The notes: a model not told the origin generated them from the letters alone. DNA of 64,000 nucleotides from DAOUTW01 sp964523575 (GCA_964523575.1 CAZGAV010000005.1:40242-104241); one strand, 5' to 3'; numbered from the stretch's first letter, positions 34,343 through 43,942 are shown. Made by a program: numbers and translations.

Positions 34343-34618
34343 CTACAAAATAAAGTCCGACGAAAGATCGTCCTTGAGCAGAATTTCATAATATTTTATC
34401 CGCTCCGGTTTGGGCACCGATTTGCCCGTCGGGATGCCTGTTACCCGCAACTTGATGCGGGCCTTGCCGGTAATTTCGATAATATCCCCGATCTTCACAT
34501 TATGGGCCGGCTTGGCGCGTTGCTCGTTGATTTTGATATGGCCGCCATCGGCCATTTCCTTGGCCGTCGTCCGTCTCTTGATGATACCCAGATCCGACAG
34601 ATAATTATCGATTCGCAT
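34343..34618 (-). CDS. S4-domain RNA-binding protein (Hsp15-like)
   Basis: 91 residues, nearly all one S4 domain: 'MRIDNYLSDLGIIKRRTTAK' and 'GHIKINEQRAKPAHNVKIGD'. Hsp15-type proteins bind the 50S subunit carrying a stalled nascent chain. The start overlaps the stop of the upstream SurA-like gene by one base (TAATG), so it is translationally coupled to the chaperone operon, an association fitting a stress role. Confidence 0.88.
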   Translation of the reverse strand: MRIDNYLSDLGIIKRRTTAKEMADGGHIKINEQRAKPAHNVKIGDIIEITGKARIKLRVTGIPTGKSVPKPERIKYYEILLKDDLSSDFIL

Positions 34619-35907
34619 TACTTGCTGAAGTCGATATCCCGGATATCGACATATACTTTCTTTTTCAAATCCTTGACCCAGTCCTGCACCAGCCGTCCCT
34701 GTTTTTCCTGAGCCGCCATATTGCGGATTATATCATAATCCTGGTCCAGGCTCAACGGCCGGCCGGGCGTGCGGTCCAGCAATTTGAGGATATGATAACC
34801 CAGAGTCGAAGACACCGGGGGCGTGATCTGGCCCGGCTCCACCCCTTCCAGCGCAGCCGCAAATTCGGGGCGCAGTTGTTCGACATTCATCATTTCCATC
34901 TCGCCGCCGGTGGCGCGAGTGGCATCGTCGTCGCTGTTGAGTTTGGCCAGTTCTTTGAATTCGGCCCCTTTTTGTAACTCATCATAGAGCGAATCGACAA
35001 CGAATTTGGCGCGGGCCGAGTCGGCCGCCGAAGCCGTGGCCGGAAACAGGATATGACTGACATCGACGCTGTCGGCGCTCCGGCCATAACTTTTGATGAT
35101 ATGCCAGCCGTACTGGGTGCGCACCGGGCCTGAAATCGATCCCGGCTGAAGCGAAAAGGCCGCCCGGGCGAACTCCGGCACCAGTTCATCCTTCTTGACA
35201 TAACCGATCCGTCCGCCCACCGCCCCACCGCCGAATTGAGCCGCGATATCGGAAAATTTCTCGCCTTCGACGGCCAGTTTACGAGCTGAATCGGCCAGGG
35301 CTTTGAGCGAATCGTCGGTTTGAGGCGAGACCTTGAAACCGACCAGGATATGCGCCAAGCGTACTCTGGCCGACATTTCCGGCAGAGAGTCGGCATATCT
35401 CGCGAAGAAATCCTCAACTTCCTGCCGCGAGACGGTCACTTTCGACAGCCGCTGACTGATAATCTTTTGCTTCATCAACTGGTCGCGAATCTGCGACCGC
35501 ATCCGTTTTTCGTAGGCCCTTTTAGTCCACCCTTCCGTCCGAAGTTGTTCCAGAAACGCCTCCTCGGAGGGGAAACGAGCCACGAGGGCGGCCAATTGCT
35601 CATCGAAGGTCGTTTTGACTTCGGCGTCGCTGACGCTGATGGAAGTATCGTTTTTGGCTGCCGATAGTATCAACTCGTCGTTGACCATTTCCTGTAGCAG
35701 ATCCTCGGCCAGCTTCTTCGGGTCAAGGTTGGCGTTCTGGCCGGCCTGGATCATATACATCTGAACCTGATTGGCCAGTTCCGACGACAGAATTACACGG
35801 TCGCCGACGACGGCGGCAATCCGTTCCACCACCTCGGCCTGCACCGCCCCGCAAATAAGGACGGCCCCGATGATTATCAGGGCCGCCGTTGTTTTCAGTA
35901 GTTTCAT
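34618..35907 (-). CDS. SurA-like periplasmic peptidyl-prolyl isomerase
   Basis: 429 residues: signal peptide (about 1-24), SurA N-terminal helical domain ('ERIAAVVGDRVILSSELANQ'), two parvulin domains. The first is 'RLAHILVGFKVSPQ...GGRIGYVKKDELVPEFARAA' and the second 'DVSHILFPAT...TPPVSSTLGYHILKLLD'. SurA chaperones unfolded outer-membrane proteins across the periplasm. Only 6 bases from the preceding parvulin lipoprotein, so the two form a chaperone operon. Confidence 0.93.
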   Translation of the reverse strand: MKLLKTTAALIIIGAVLICGAVQAEVVERIAAVVGDRVILSSELANQVQMYMIQAGQNANLDPKKLAEDLLQEMVNDELILSAAKNDTSISVSDAEVKTTFDEQLAALVARFPSEEAFLEQLRTEGWTKRAYEKRMRSQIRDQLMKQKIISQRLSKVTVSRQEVEDFFARYADSLPEMSARVRLAHILVGFKVSPQTDDSLKALADSARKLAVEGEKFSDIAAQFGGGAVGGRIGYVKKDELVPEFARAAFSLQPGSISGPVRTQYGWHIIKSYGRSADSVDVSHILFPATASAADSARAKFVVDSLYDELQKGAEFKELAKLNSDDDATRATGGEMEMMNVEQLRPEFAAALEGVEPGQITPPVSSTLGYHILKLLDRTPGRPLSLDQDYDIIRNMAAQEKQGRLVQDWVKDLKKKVYVDIRDIDFSK

Positions 35908-35913
35908 ATACTC

Positions 35914-37653
35914 TTAACCGACCTCCGAGGCGGTCGTATCCGGTTGGGCGTACTTGGCTTCGTCAACGCTCTGCACCAGTACGTTGTCATAGACCTCGAT
36001 CGGAATTCGTTTTTTCATCTCTGTGATCCATTGCATGTACAGCGAGTCGCCTTTGTCTTTCGTCAGCTTATCGACGATTTTCGATTTGACGATATTGAAT
36101 TCCTGCTGGACCGGCGCAACCTTCTCCTTGACCCAGATGATCGAATACTTGTTGCCGGTTTTGACTGGCCCGGCCAGATGGCCCTGTTTGAGGTTCTGTG
36201 CCAGCTCGAACAACTCCGGATAAGCATCCTGCCGGATGATGCCCAAATCACCGTTGGCCCGCTTCTTGCCGGGACGTAGAGTCTCCTCGCTGGCGAGCTT
36301 CTTGAACTGGTTTTCCGATTTGATGGTTTTGGCCAGGGTTTTGGCCTTGGCCTCGTCGGCCACCTGTATTTCAAGCACATGGAATTGCAGAGGCGTGGTG
36401 AACTCATCCTTATGCGTATCGTAATATTCCTGCACCTCGCCCTCATCCAGCTGGACACCATAGGGAATGGAGTCGTTGCGCATGACGTCGGCCATGGCCA
36501 GTTCTTTGAAACGGCGCATTTTGTCTTTGTATTTCTGATTATTCTCCAGTCCCAGGGCCTTGGCCTCGACCTGCAGGATATCCATCAGCGACATCTGGAA
36601 AATCACTTCCGACAGCGTATCATAATTGTCGAAATCAGGCCTTTTTTCCGGCGGCACCCGGCGCAAATTGGAAAGATAGTCGCCAAGGGTCAATTGTCCG
36701 CCCGTATATTTGCCTAGGACCAGAGCCTTCTCGGCCAGGTCGAGTTGGGCGGGATCGATGTTGTTGCGCCAGCGCGGATGACCGGCGATGGTTTCCGGGT
36801 AGAGAAAGGAGAGCTTATTGAGGACAAATTCGCAGGTCGGCTTTTCGATGCTGATGGGATATTTTTCGCGGAGTTGATCGGCGTATTCCGTCATCAGGGT
36901 CCGCTTGCGGCGCTCCATGATCATGTCCCGGATTTGATCCTTGGACTCGGCATAGGAGGGCCGGTGTTCCAGCTTGCGACGGTCGGTGACTTTGATAATA
37001 TGATAACCGTATTCGGTTTTGACGGGCGCGGAAATCTCGCCCGGTTTCATGCGAAAAGCGGCGTTCTGGAAATTATCCACCATGGTGCCCCAGGTGAACC
37101 AGCCCAGATCGCCTTGGTTACGCTTGACCCCCGGGTCCTTGGAATATTGCACAGCCAGTTCTTCGAAAACGGCGCCGTCTTTGAGTTTTTTGAGAATTTC
37201 CTGGGCCGTCGATTCCGAATCGACGAGAATATGCGAGGCCTTGATCTCCTCGTCCTGGCGGTTATACCAATCCTTTATTTCAGCTTCGGAAGGAGTCGCC
37301 TTGGAAAGAATTTTCTCGTCGAAGAGGACTTCCAGTAAGAATTTGACCTTTTCCCCCTCGACCACCCTGAGGACCTCGTCCTGGTTCTCCAGATTATGCT
37401 CGAAGGCGCCGATGATCAGGAGGTTTTGATTGATCAGGGAATCGAGCAGATCCCTCTTGGTTTTCAATTCGGTTTCCGCAGAGGGAAAACGAATTCCCCG
37501 GTTCTGGAAAAAACTGTTGATCTCCTCGATCGTAATCGGCCGGTCGCCGACTTTGGCGACGACGGTTCCTTGTTGCTTACTGCATCCGGCGATTATCAGA
37601 ATCATCGCTGCCACTGCGAGACTCAGGGAAAGCATTAACGTTTTGCGACTCAT
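35914..37653 (-). CDS. PpiD/PrsA-like peptidyl-prolyl isomerase lipoprotein
   Basis: 579 residues. Lipoprotein signal with lipobox IIAGC (Cys24). SurA/PpiD-like N-terminal helices, a good parvulin domain ('IKASHILVDSESTAQEILKK', 'NQGDLGWFTWGTMVDNFQNA', 'YGYHIIKVTDRRK'), a helical insert, and a second degenerate parvulin ('NGDLGIIRQDAYPELFELAQ'). It likely tethers foldase activity to a membrane. First gene of the operon with the SurA-like protein and the S4 protein. Confidence 0.92.
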   Translation of the reverse strand: MSRKTLMLSLSLAVAAMILIIAGCSKQQGTVVAKVGDRPITIEEINSFFQNRGIRFPSAETELKTKRDLLDSLINQNLLIIGAFEHNLENQDEVLRVVEGEKVKFLLEVLFDEKILSKATPSEAEIKDWYNRQDEEIKASHILVDSESTAQEILKKLKDGAVFEELAVQYSKDPGVKRNQGDLGWFTWGTMVDNFQNAAFRMKPGEISAPVKTEYGYHIIKVTDRRKLEHRPSYAESKDQIRDMIMERRKRTLMTEYADQLREKYPISIEKPTCEFVLNKLSFLYPETIAGHPRWRNNIDPAQLDLAEKALVLGKYTGGQLTLGDYLSNLRRVPPEKRPDFDNYDTLSEVIFQMSLMDILQVEAKALGLENNQKYKDKMRRFKELAMADVMRNDSIPYGVQLDEGEVQEYYDTHKDEFTTPLQFHVLEIQVADEAKAKTLAKTIKSENQFKKLASEETLRPGKKRANGDLGIIRQDAYPELFELAQNLKQGHLAGPVKTGNKYSIIWVKEKVAPVQQEFNIVKSKIVDKLTKDKGDSLYMQWITEMKKRIPIEVYDNVLVQSVDEAKYAQPDTTASEVG

Positions 37654-37976
37654 TGTAATTCTATCTCCTCGGACATAAATTATCTGCGATTTTTACTACC
37701 CTATAGACGGGTGGTTCCAAGTATCTCCAAATAAACCATAAATATAGACCTATCGCTTCGACCGGGCAAGACCTTTTTCCCATCGCTACCCATACCTGAC
37801 CCCGGCCCGGCCATTCTGATTATATTCCCGCTGCCCCACAGGTATTGGCTCGAAGCAACCATTTCAGCTCATTTATTCACTGAATAGAGGGCCGGCGTAT
37901 CGGCATAACTCACCTATATCGAGTAAGTTACCGGTTTGGATCGGAGGCGGCATAAGCCTTGCAAAGGCGGCTGTAT
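37654..37976. other. gene-free divergent intergenic region
   Basis: About 320 bases between the foldase operon and the small HAD-like ORF. It must hold promoters in both directions; I see no convincing consensus pair, no repeat and no RNA gene. Confidence 0.5.
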
Positions 37977-38213
37977 ATGACAGTAGCCTTCGACATAGCG
38001 ACTTATCCGATCTTCAGAGACGGCGATCTGTATTACCCCGGAGTCGCCTCCTTGCTGGCGATCCTCAATTGCGGCGGGCGGGCCATCATCTTCAATTCGG
38101 CCGGAACCACTTCCCGGCAGGAAAAACTCCTGATTGACAAATTGACTCAGCTATTCGGCGGCCGGATTATCTACGCTCGCGATTCCGGTAGCGCCGACAT
38201 GTGCCTTATCTGA
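37977..38213 (+). CDS. small HAD-like fragment or hypothetical protein
   Basis: 78 residues (84 if the TTG at 37959 is used). The sequence 'VAFDIATYPIFRDGDLYYPG' followed by 'VASLLAILNCGGRAIIFNSAG' has the shape of the first half of a HAD-superfamily fold, where DxDxT is replaced by FDIAT, so the catalytic Asp pair is not intact. Much shorter than a HAD hydrolase. Either a degenerate remnant or a small unrelated protein. Eight bases before the zinc-ribbon gene. Confidence 0.45.
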   Translation: MTVAFDIATYPIFRDGDLYYPGVASLLAILNCGGRAIIFNSAGTTSRQEKLLIDKLTQLFGGRIIYARDSGSADMCLI

Positions 38214-38220
38214 TAACGCC

Positions 38221-38679
38221 ATGGAAGATCACCAGCATACTTGCCGGCATTGCGGTGGCCCTTTGCAGGATATTGGCGGATTGCCGTTTTGCCCCGAATG
38301 CAATGATCGTCAGGGTGAACATTATAACGCCCTGTCCCAATCCATTTGCGATTTTTCCAATCAATCCGATAAAATTCTGATCGAATGTCCAGGAGCAACC
38401 CTTTATCACCCCGGCTCCGACAGCGTTGCCGCCGGCGTCCGCTTTCTCGATAATGATGATCCGTCACAGGGATTTGAAATAATCGGAAAGCCGGTTTACG
38501 GCCCCAAACATGTCCGCCGACGCTGGGTAAAGAAGGAAAACGCCCACCTTATCCGCCGCTGTGAATCATGCCAGGATTATACGATTCGGATGCGGCGCCG
38601 GGAGGGGCCGGACCTCTATATCCCCAGCCGCCGGGGTCCTCAACCCCGAACGCGGTCTTCCTCACGGACAACTCGCTAA
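38221..38679 (+). CDS. zinc-ribbon protein of unknown function
   Basis: 152 residues. An N-terminal zinc ribbon (CRHC...CPEC at about 8-25) and a C-terminal CESC with a very basic tail ('RRGPQPRTRSSSRTTR'). The middle ('GFEIIGKPVYGPKHVRRRW') matches no family known to me. No strong ribosome-binding site; probably coupled to the preceding small ORF. The basic tail suggests nucleic-acid contact. Located 171 bases upstream of dciA. Confidence 0.6.
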   Translation: MEDHQHTCRHCGGPLQDIGGLPFCPECNDRQGEHYNALSQSICDFSNQSDKILIECPGATLYHPGSDSVAAGVRFLDNDDPSQGFEIIGKPVYGPKHVRRRWVKKENAHLIRRCESCQDYTIRMRRREGPDLYIPSRRGPQPRTRSSSRTTR

Positions 38680-38850
38680 ATCGGCTCTCAGCGCCTTCAG
38701 CCCGGCTCACCGTCTCTCGTAATTGATTGTTTAACAACATATTACAAGTGTCTCTTTTTTCGACTTTAACCCTTTTTCTCTTGCCGTATTTTTTAAAAAA
38801 GGTTATCTTATAGGTTCGCCGGGACTTACGGCAATAAGGAAGCGTACGCC

Positions 38851-39168
38851 ATGGGACGTGAACCAACCCGATTGGGGAATTTGATAGAGCAGGTGATCGG
38901 CTCCCTCGGCCTGGGTGATAAATATCATGGATGGCGCCTGGTAAGTCGCTGGCCCGACATCGTCGGCCCCGAAGTCGCCCGTCAGGCGCGCGCGGTTCGA
39001 TTCGCCGACGGCATACTGACCGTTGTCGTCGAGAAAGATGTCTGGCGACAGGAACTGGAAATGCAACTGGAGAGTATACTGGATAAGATCCGGACCACGG
39101 CGGGGGGCGGAGCCGTTAAAAAAATCGTCCTCCGGGCCGGATCGTCCATGGAGAACAAAAATGACTAA
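38851..39168 (+). CDS. DciA-like (DUF721) replicative helicase loader
   Basis: 105 residues with the DUF721 core: 'GWRLVSRWPDIVGPEVARQA' and 'GILTVVVEKDVWRQELEMQL'. DciA loads or stimulates DnaB in bacteria lacking DnaC. The stop overlaps the gyrB start by 8 bases, so the two are coupled. This dciA-gyrB order is common near the replication origin; dnaA, dnaN and recF are absent here. Confidence 0.9.
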   Translation: MGREPTRLGNLIEQVIGSLGLGDKYHGWRLVSRWPDIVGPEVARQARAVRFADGILTVVVEKDVWRQELEMQLESILDKIRTTAGGGAVKKIVLRAGSSMENKND

Positions 39169-41116
39169 AGCCGCTGTTGAAGATAAAAATAATAAAACGA
39201 CATCTTCCAATTATGACGCCAACACCATTCAGGTCCTGAAGGGCCTCGAGGCGGTGCGCCGGCGTCCGGCCATGTATATCGGCGACATTGCCAGCCGGGG
39301 TCTGCATCATCTCGTCTATGAAGTTGTGGACAACTCGGTCGACGAGGCCATGGCCGGCTTTTGCGATCTGATCGAGGTCACCATCCACGATGACCAGTCG
39401 GTTTCGGTCATCGACAACGGCCGGGGAATTCCGGTAGATAAGCATCCGACCCAGAAAAAATCGGCGCTGGAAGTGGTCATGACCATGCTTCATGCCGGGG
39501 GCAAGTTCGAACACAGCAGTTACAAAGTTTCCGGCGGTCTGCATGGCGTCGGGGTTTCGGTGGTAAACGCCTTGTCGAAATGGTGCAAGGTGGAAGTGTG
39601 CCGGGACGGCGACGTCTATTTTCAGGAATACCATATCGGCAAGCCAGTGGCGCCCGTCAAAAAAATCGGCAACCGCAAGAAAAGCGGCACTAAGACTACT
39701 TTCATGCCCGATGACGCCATCTTCAACAAGATCGATTTTTCCTTTGATGTCCTCGCCGGACGGATGCGGGAGTTGGCCTTCCTCAATCCGGGCCTGAAAA
39801 TCGATCTGGCCTCGGAGCGAACCGGCCGCGAAAAAAAGGCCACCTTCATGTTCAAAGGCGGCCTGGCGTCGTTTGTGGAATATCTCAACGAGAACAAAAG
39901 CAGACTTTTCCGCAAACCGATTTTCTTCCAGAAGGAACTCGACGGCGTCGATGTTGCCGTCGCCATCCAGTACAATGACGGTTACAGCGAGTCGATGCAT
40001 TCCTATGTCAATAATATCCATACCATCGAGGGCGGCACCCATCTGATCGGTTTTCGCACGGCTTTAACGCGGACGATCAATAATTATGCGGCCAAGAATA
40101 AGCCGGGTAAAAACGGCAAAAACGATACTACTACTTTGGCCGGCGACGACAGCCGCGAAGGTCTGGCGGCGGTCATTTCGGTGCGAGTTATCGACCCGCA
40201 ATTTGAAGGGCAAACCAAAACCAAGCTGGGCAATTCGGAGGTAAAGGGAATTGTCGAGCGGGTTGTGGGCGAATATCTATCCGAATTTTTCGAGGAAAAC
40301 CCGCCTATCGCCAAGAAAATCGTCGAAAAGACGCTGGCCGCCGCGCGGAGCCGCGAAGCCGCCCGCAAAGCGCGGGAACTGGCGCGCCGCAAGACGGCTC
40401 TCGACAGCGCCGCTCTGCCCGGTAAGCTGGCCGACTGCGCCTCGACGCACCCGGAGGAATCCGAAATTTATATCGTCGAGGGCGATTCGGCGGGCGGGTC
40501 GGCCAAACAGGGCCGTGACCGCCGTTTTCAGGCCATCCTGCCCCTGCGCGGCAAAATCCTCAATGTCGAAAAAGCCCGCATCGACAAAGTCCTCGGCAAT
40601 GAAGAAATCAAATCGATGATCACCGCCCTGGGTTGCGGCATCGGAGCCGAAGAATTCAACGCCGACAAAGTGCGGTATCATAAGGTCATCATCATGACTG
40701 ACGCCGATATCGACGGGGCGCATATTCGTACCCTGATACTGACTTTCTTCTTCCGCCATATGCAACCCCTTATCGAACGCGGCCATATTTATATCGCCCA
40801 GCCGCCGCTCTTTTTGGTCAAGAAGGGCAAAGCCGAAAAATACGCTTATTCCGACGATGAGCGGGACGCGGTTATAAAACAATTGGGCGGTGAAGACGGG
40901 GTTTATATTCAGCGATACAAAGGTCTGGGTGAAATGAACCCGGAACAGCTCTGGAAGACGACCATGAATCCGGAAACCCGGACTTTGCTTCAGGTGACGA
41001 TGGAAGACGCCAAGGAGTGCGACGTTCTGTTTTCCAAACTGATGGGTGACGAGATTGCTCCGCGTCGCAAGTTCATCCAGGAAAACGCGACCTACGTCCG
41101 CAATCTTGATATTTGA
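39161..41116 (+). CDS. gyrB: DNA gyrase subunit B
   Basis: 651 residues from the ATG at 39161. The frame extends upstream to 39023, but that part lies in dciA. GHKL ATPase motifs: EVVDNSVDEA, DNGRGIPV, GGLHGVGVSVVNALS. Toprim: EGDSAGGSAKQGRD, 'LPLRGKILNVEKA', MTDADIDGAHI. Terminal 'QRYKGLGEMNPEQLWKTTMN'. Gyrase introduces negative supercoils. Length matches short GyrB forms without the proteobacterial insert. gyrA is not adjacent. Confidence 0.98.
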   Translation: MTKAAVEDKNNKTTSSNYDANTIQVLKGLEAVRRRPAMYIGDIASRGLHHLVYEVVDNSVDEAMAGFCDLIEVTIHDDQSVSVIDNGRGIPVDKHPTQKKSALEVVMTMLHAGGKFEHSSYKVSGGLHGVGVSVVNALSKWCKVEVCRDGDVYFQEYHIGKPVAPVKKIGNRKKSGTKTTFMPDDAIFNKIDFSFDVLAGRMRELAFLNPGLKIDLASERTGREKKATFMFKGGLASFVEYLNENKSRLFRKPIFFQKELDGVDVAVAIQYNDGYSESMHSYVNNIHTIEGGTHLIGFRTALTRTINNYAAKNKPGKNGKNDTTTLAGDDSREGLAAVISVRVIDPQFEGQTKTKLGNSEVKGIVERVVGEYLSEFFEENPPIAKKIVEKTLAAARSREAARKARELARRKTALDSAALPGKLADCASTHPEESEIYIVEGDSAGGSAKQGRDRRFQAILPLRGKILNVEKARIDKVLGNEEIKSMITALGCGIGAEEFNADKVRYHKVIIMTDADIDGAHIRTLILTFFFRHMQPLIERGHIYIAQPPLFLVKKGKAEKYAYSDDERDAVIKQLGGEDGVYIQRYKGLGEMNPEQLWKTTMNPETRTLLQVTMEDAKECDVLFSKLMGDEIAPRRKFIQENATYVRNLDI

Positions 41117-41175
41117 TTATCGATCGACGCCAAGCGATGCCGCAAAATCCATCTAATTCCCAACCTGCCCGGCTT

Positions 41176-41763
41176 TCATGGCCGATAGTTGACGATATTC
41201 TCCAGCTGGCTCATATCCGGCGCGCCCGGGGTGATATCATCGATAACCAGCGATTGATTCACGATCAGGATAAAAGGAAAAGTGAACACCCCCAGTTTTA
41301 ACTGATAGGCCCCGTTGCGATCATACAGATAGTGGCACCTCTGCAGACCAAGAGAATCCCGGATATGACTGATTTCGACCGGATCGGTGTTGGAAATGAG
41401 AATGAAACGGGATTGAGAGACGGCATCGACCGCTTTTTCCTTGATGCGATCCAATGCTATTTTGCAGGCGCCGCAATCGGGCGAAAAAATGCATACCATA
41501 GATCGCGGGCCGACGACTTCGCTGAGCCGGACCGGGCGGCCCGTCAAATCCTCAAACTCGGCATCCGGCAAAATGACGCCTTTTCCCAAGCCGCTTCCCA
41601 TCTGGGCCAAAATTTGCCTGGTTTGTTCGGCCCGAAATTTTTCCATTTTGATTTTTTGAACGAAGCTGGCCGCGGCCACACCCAGCACATAGGCCACTCC
41701 GACGGTGGCGAATACTGCGACAACGAACAGCGCCACCCGCTGACTCTTTGACATCGACACCAT
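41176..41763 (-). CDS. membrane-anchored thioredoxin-like (TlpA/redoxin) protein
   Basis: 195 residues: N-terminal transmembrane helix (about 10-33) and a redoxin fold with CFSP-like 'VCIFSPDCGACKIALDRIKE' (CGAC active site) and a cis-Pro loop 'GVFTFPFILIVNQ'. It probably acts as a periplasmic disulfide reductase. The AAGGAGGT site sits only 2 bases before ATG 41763, so the GTG at codon 2 or the ATG at 41754 may be the true start. Convergent with gyrB. Confidence 0.82.
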   Translation of the reverse strand: MVSMSKSQRVALFVVAVFATVGVAYVLGVAAASFVQKIKMEKFRAEQTRQILAQMGSGLGKGVILPDAEFEDLTGRPVRLSEVVGPRSMVCIFSPDCGACKIALDRIKEKAVDAVSQSRFILISNTDPVEISHIRDSLGLQRCHYLYDRNGAYQLKLGVFTFPFILIVNQSLVIDDITPGAPDMSQLENIVNYRP

Positions 41764-42000
41764 TGACCTCCTTCGATTATAAGACGAAATTTATTTCCCT
41801 CGGACTTCTCCGCCTGCTTGTAATCAACATAAAAATCAATGCCGGTATTGATGCCTGTCGGCATTTTATATATACGACAACTTAAGGCCGGTGTCAACCG
41901 GGGACCCGCTGCAAATTCAGCCGAATGCACCTCAATCGCGCCGGATTTTCCTGCGTTTAAACTCTAATGATGGTTTTGTGCAACGATCGGAGCAGAAATC

Positions 42001-42705
42001 ATGACTGATCAAAAAATAGCTTTTATCAGCGGCGCCAATCGGGGGCTCGGGTTTGAATTCGCCCGCCAGCTTCATGAAAGCGGGAATACTGTTATCGCCG
42101 GATATCGCCACCCGAATCGCTCGGCCAAACTGATCAAACTGGCCGACGCCAGTGACCGGTTATTTGCGGTGCGCATCGATGTCACCATCCCCGGCGATAT
42201 TATTCAATTGCATGATTTCATTCGGGACAAATTTCAGCGTCTCGATTTACTCATCAACAATGCCGGGATCAATCTCAAATATTCGACGCCGATCGACGAT
42301 CTCGAGCCCGAAGATTTGTTACAGCATTTTCGCGTCAATGTCATCGGGCCGTTCATGGTCTCGAGAAGCCTCCGGCCTTTACTGGCAAAGGGGCAGAAAA
42401 GTAAAATTATCAATATTTCGTCACAGATGGGGTCGATCAGCCAGAGTTCCGGCAACGCCACGCCCTATCGCATCTCCAAGGCAGCCGTGAACATGCTGAC
42501 CAAAAATCAGGCCCTGGCTTATAGCGGCGACGGTATTATCACGGTTGCGATGCATCCGGGTTGGGTCCAAACCGATATGGGAGGCGCCGAGGCGCCTATG
42601 CACCCGGACGAAGCGGTTACGCAAATACTGGCGGTAATCGATAAATTGACGTCCGACGACAACGGCTCGTTCCTCGGCTTCGACGGAAACGCCCGATCCT
42701 ATTGA
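42001..42705 (+). CDS. short-chain dehydrogenase/reductase
   Basis: 234 residues with the SDR set: NAD(P)-binding SGANRGLGFEFA (residues 10-21), LLINNAG, Ser in NISSQMG, YRISK catalytic Tyr-Lys, and HPGWVQTDMGG. It resembles the C-factor (CsgA)-like classical SDR subgroup. An approximately 12-base gap follows GGAGC. Substrate unknown. Transcribed toward the thiol-redox operon. Confidence 0.9.
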   Translation: MTDQKIAFISGANRGLGFEFARQLHESGNTVIAGYRHPNRSAKLIKLADASDRLFAVRIDVTIPGDIIQLHDFIRDKFQRLDLLINNAGINLKYSTPIDDLEPEDLLQHFRVNVIGPFMVSRSLRPLLAKGQKSKIINISSQMGSISQSSGNATPYRISKAAVNMLTKNQALAYSGDGIITVAMHPGWVQTDMGGAEAPMHPDEAVTQILAVIDKLTSDDNGSFLGFDGNARSY

Positions 42706-42751
42706 TAGAACCGGGCGCAAGTAACCCACCACAATTTATTTCAGGCCGTCG

Positions 42752-43285
42752 TCAGCGTCTCTGGTCCGAGGGTAGAGCCTGAAATTTCGTAAATGACAAA
42801 TTCTTATAATGGTTGTCGCCGATATATTCGGCCAGATCGACGAAGGTCTGGGGATCGATAAAACCGGGCTGGCCGCCCAGCAGTTTGCCGTCCGAATCAA
42901 AGAAAAACGAGGCCGGGTAACCGGTGACATTGAGTTTCTGTGCAAGATCGGCGTAAGACAATTCCTCTCCGGTAAAATTCGATATCCCCGGCTTTTCGGG
43001 ATTAATGGCAATTGGCACAAACAGCTCGTTCAGCAGTTTTTGCACTTTTTCGTCGCCGAAGGTCTGAGCTTTCATTCTTTTGCAGAACGTGCACCAATCG
43101 GTCGAGACGAACAGGTAAACCGGCTTGCCCGACGCCGCGATATCGCCCGACTGGGTCGTTGCCGGTTTCCATTGTATCCCCTCCTGCCAGTCGTCGCCTC
43201 CCTGCGCCGATGACCCCTTGAAACCGTTGATTAACAAAATCGCCGCGCCCAAAAGGGCGACAGCTATTATAGCCGATTTTTTCAT
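42752..43285 (-). CDS. exported thioredoxin-like protein (thioredoxin_7 type)
   Basis: 177 residues: signal peptide or anchor (about 4-22), then a thioredoxin fold with 'YLFVSTDWCTFCKRMKAQTF' (CTFC active site) and 'LNVTGYPASFFFDSDGKLLG' (cis-Pro). Likely a periplasmic thiol oxidoreductase. Last gene of a four-gene run with FmdB-like, DUF302 and OsmC proteins. Confidence 0.85.
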   Translation of the reverse strand: MKKSAIIAVALLGAAILLINGFKGSSAQGGDDWQEGIQWKPATTQSGDIAASGKPVYLFVSTDWCTFCKRMKAQTFGDEKVQKLLNELFVPIAINPEKPGISNFTGEELSYADLAQKLNVTGYPASFFFDSDGKLLGGQPGFIDPQTFVDLAEYIGDNHYKNLSFTKFQALPSDQRR

Positions 43286-43327
43286 TTCTATACTCCTCCG
43301 CCCACGGCGGAATAATTGGCTTTATCC

Positions 43328-43537
43328 TCAGGTGAAACGGCTGTTACAGCTTCCGCATCCGCCGGCACTCGATGAAGCGGCATCCCGTCCGGCGCTGGAT
43401 GCGAACACCGAGAATTGCTTTTCGCAATTATCGGATCCGCAGGCCGGGCATACCGGACTTTTTTCCGCGTTGGCCGAACTCACCAGCGTTTCAAAGACAT
43501 GACGGCACTCGCCGCATTTATATTCATATAAAGGCAT
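43328..43537 (-). CDS. FmdB-family zinc-ribbon protein
   Basis: 69 residues from the ATG at 43537 (GAGGAGA site). N-terminal MPLYEYKCGECRHVFE and 'CPACGSDNCEKQFSVFAS' define the FmdB/CxxC regulatory ribbon, followed by a Ser/Gly-rich tail with CGSC. Originally linked to formamidase regulation; generally of unknown function. Lies in the thiol/stress operon. Confidence 0.9.
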   Translation of the reverse strand: MPLYEYKCGECRHVFETLVSSANAEKSPVCPACGSDNCEKQFSVFASSAGRDAASSSAGGCGSCNSRFT

Positions 43538-43550
43538 GGATTTCTCCTCG

Positions 43551-43940
43551 TTAACCTTTCGCCGCCCGATCGACGATCTCGGTGACAATTTTATCGACGC
43601 CGTTAGCCAGTTCATTCAATCCGGCCTCGGGCATGAAATCGGCTATGGCCGACGGCCGCATAGCCATCAGACGGGTTTTTCCGCCTTCGGTATAAACGCT
43701 GATTTTGCAGGGCATGAAAAGCGAGACTTCCATGCTTTTGCCCAGCGCTTCATGGGCGAATTTGGCGTTGCAAATTTCGATGATCTTCAACGGCTCCCGT
43801 TTCAGACCTTTTTCTTCCAGGGTGGCCTGGACATTATGTATATGCAAAACGCGGAATTTCTTTTCGGCCGTCAATTTTTCGACGTCAGCCACGACCTCGT
43901 CAAAAGAACGGCTGGACTCTTTTTCGTACTTTATATTCAT
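43551..43940 (-). CDS. DUF302 protein
   Basis: 129 residues from the ATG at 43940 with GAGGAGG. 'SFDEVVADVEKLTAEKKFRV', 'IIEICNAKFAHEALGKSMEV' and 'LFMPCKISVYTEGGKTRL' match DUF302. Members often sit with thiol and sulfur redox genes; the Cys in FMPC is conserved in many. Three bases downstream of the OsmC-like gene. Confidence 0.88.
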   Translation of the reverse strand: MNIKYEKESSRSFDEVVADVEKLTAEKKFRVLHIHNVQATLEEKGLKREPLKIIEICNAKFAHEALGKSMEVSLFMPCKISVYTEGGKTRLMAMRPSAIADFMPEAGLNELANGVDKIVTEIVDRAAKG

Positions 43941-43942
43941 GA

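Noticed and set aside
41544..41930. A 128-codon frame reaching upstream of the TlpA-like gene, containing 'MPTGINTGIDFYVDYKQAEK'
   Set aside because: It overlaps the redoxin gene in another frame, lacks a ribosome-binding site and turns into a Trp/Arg-rich shadow sequence.
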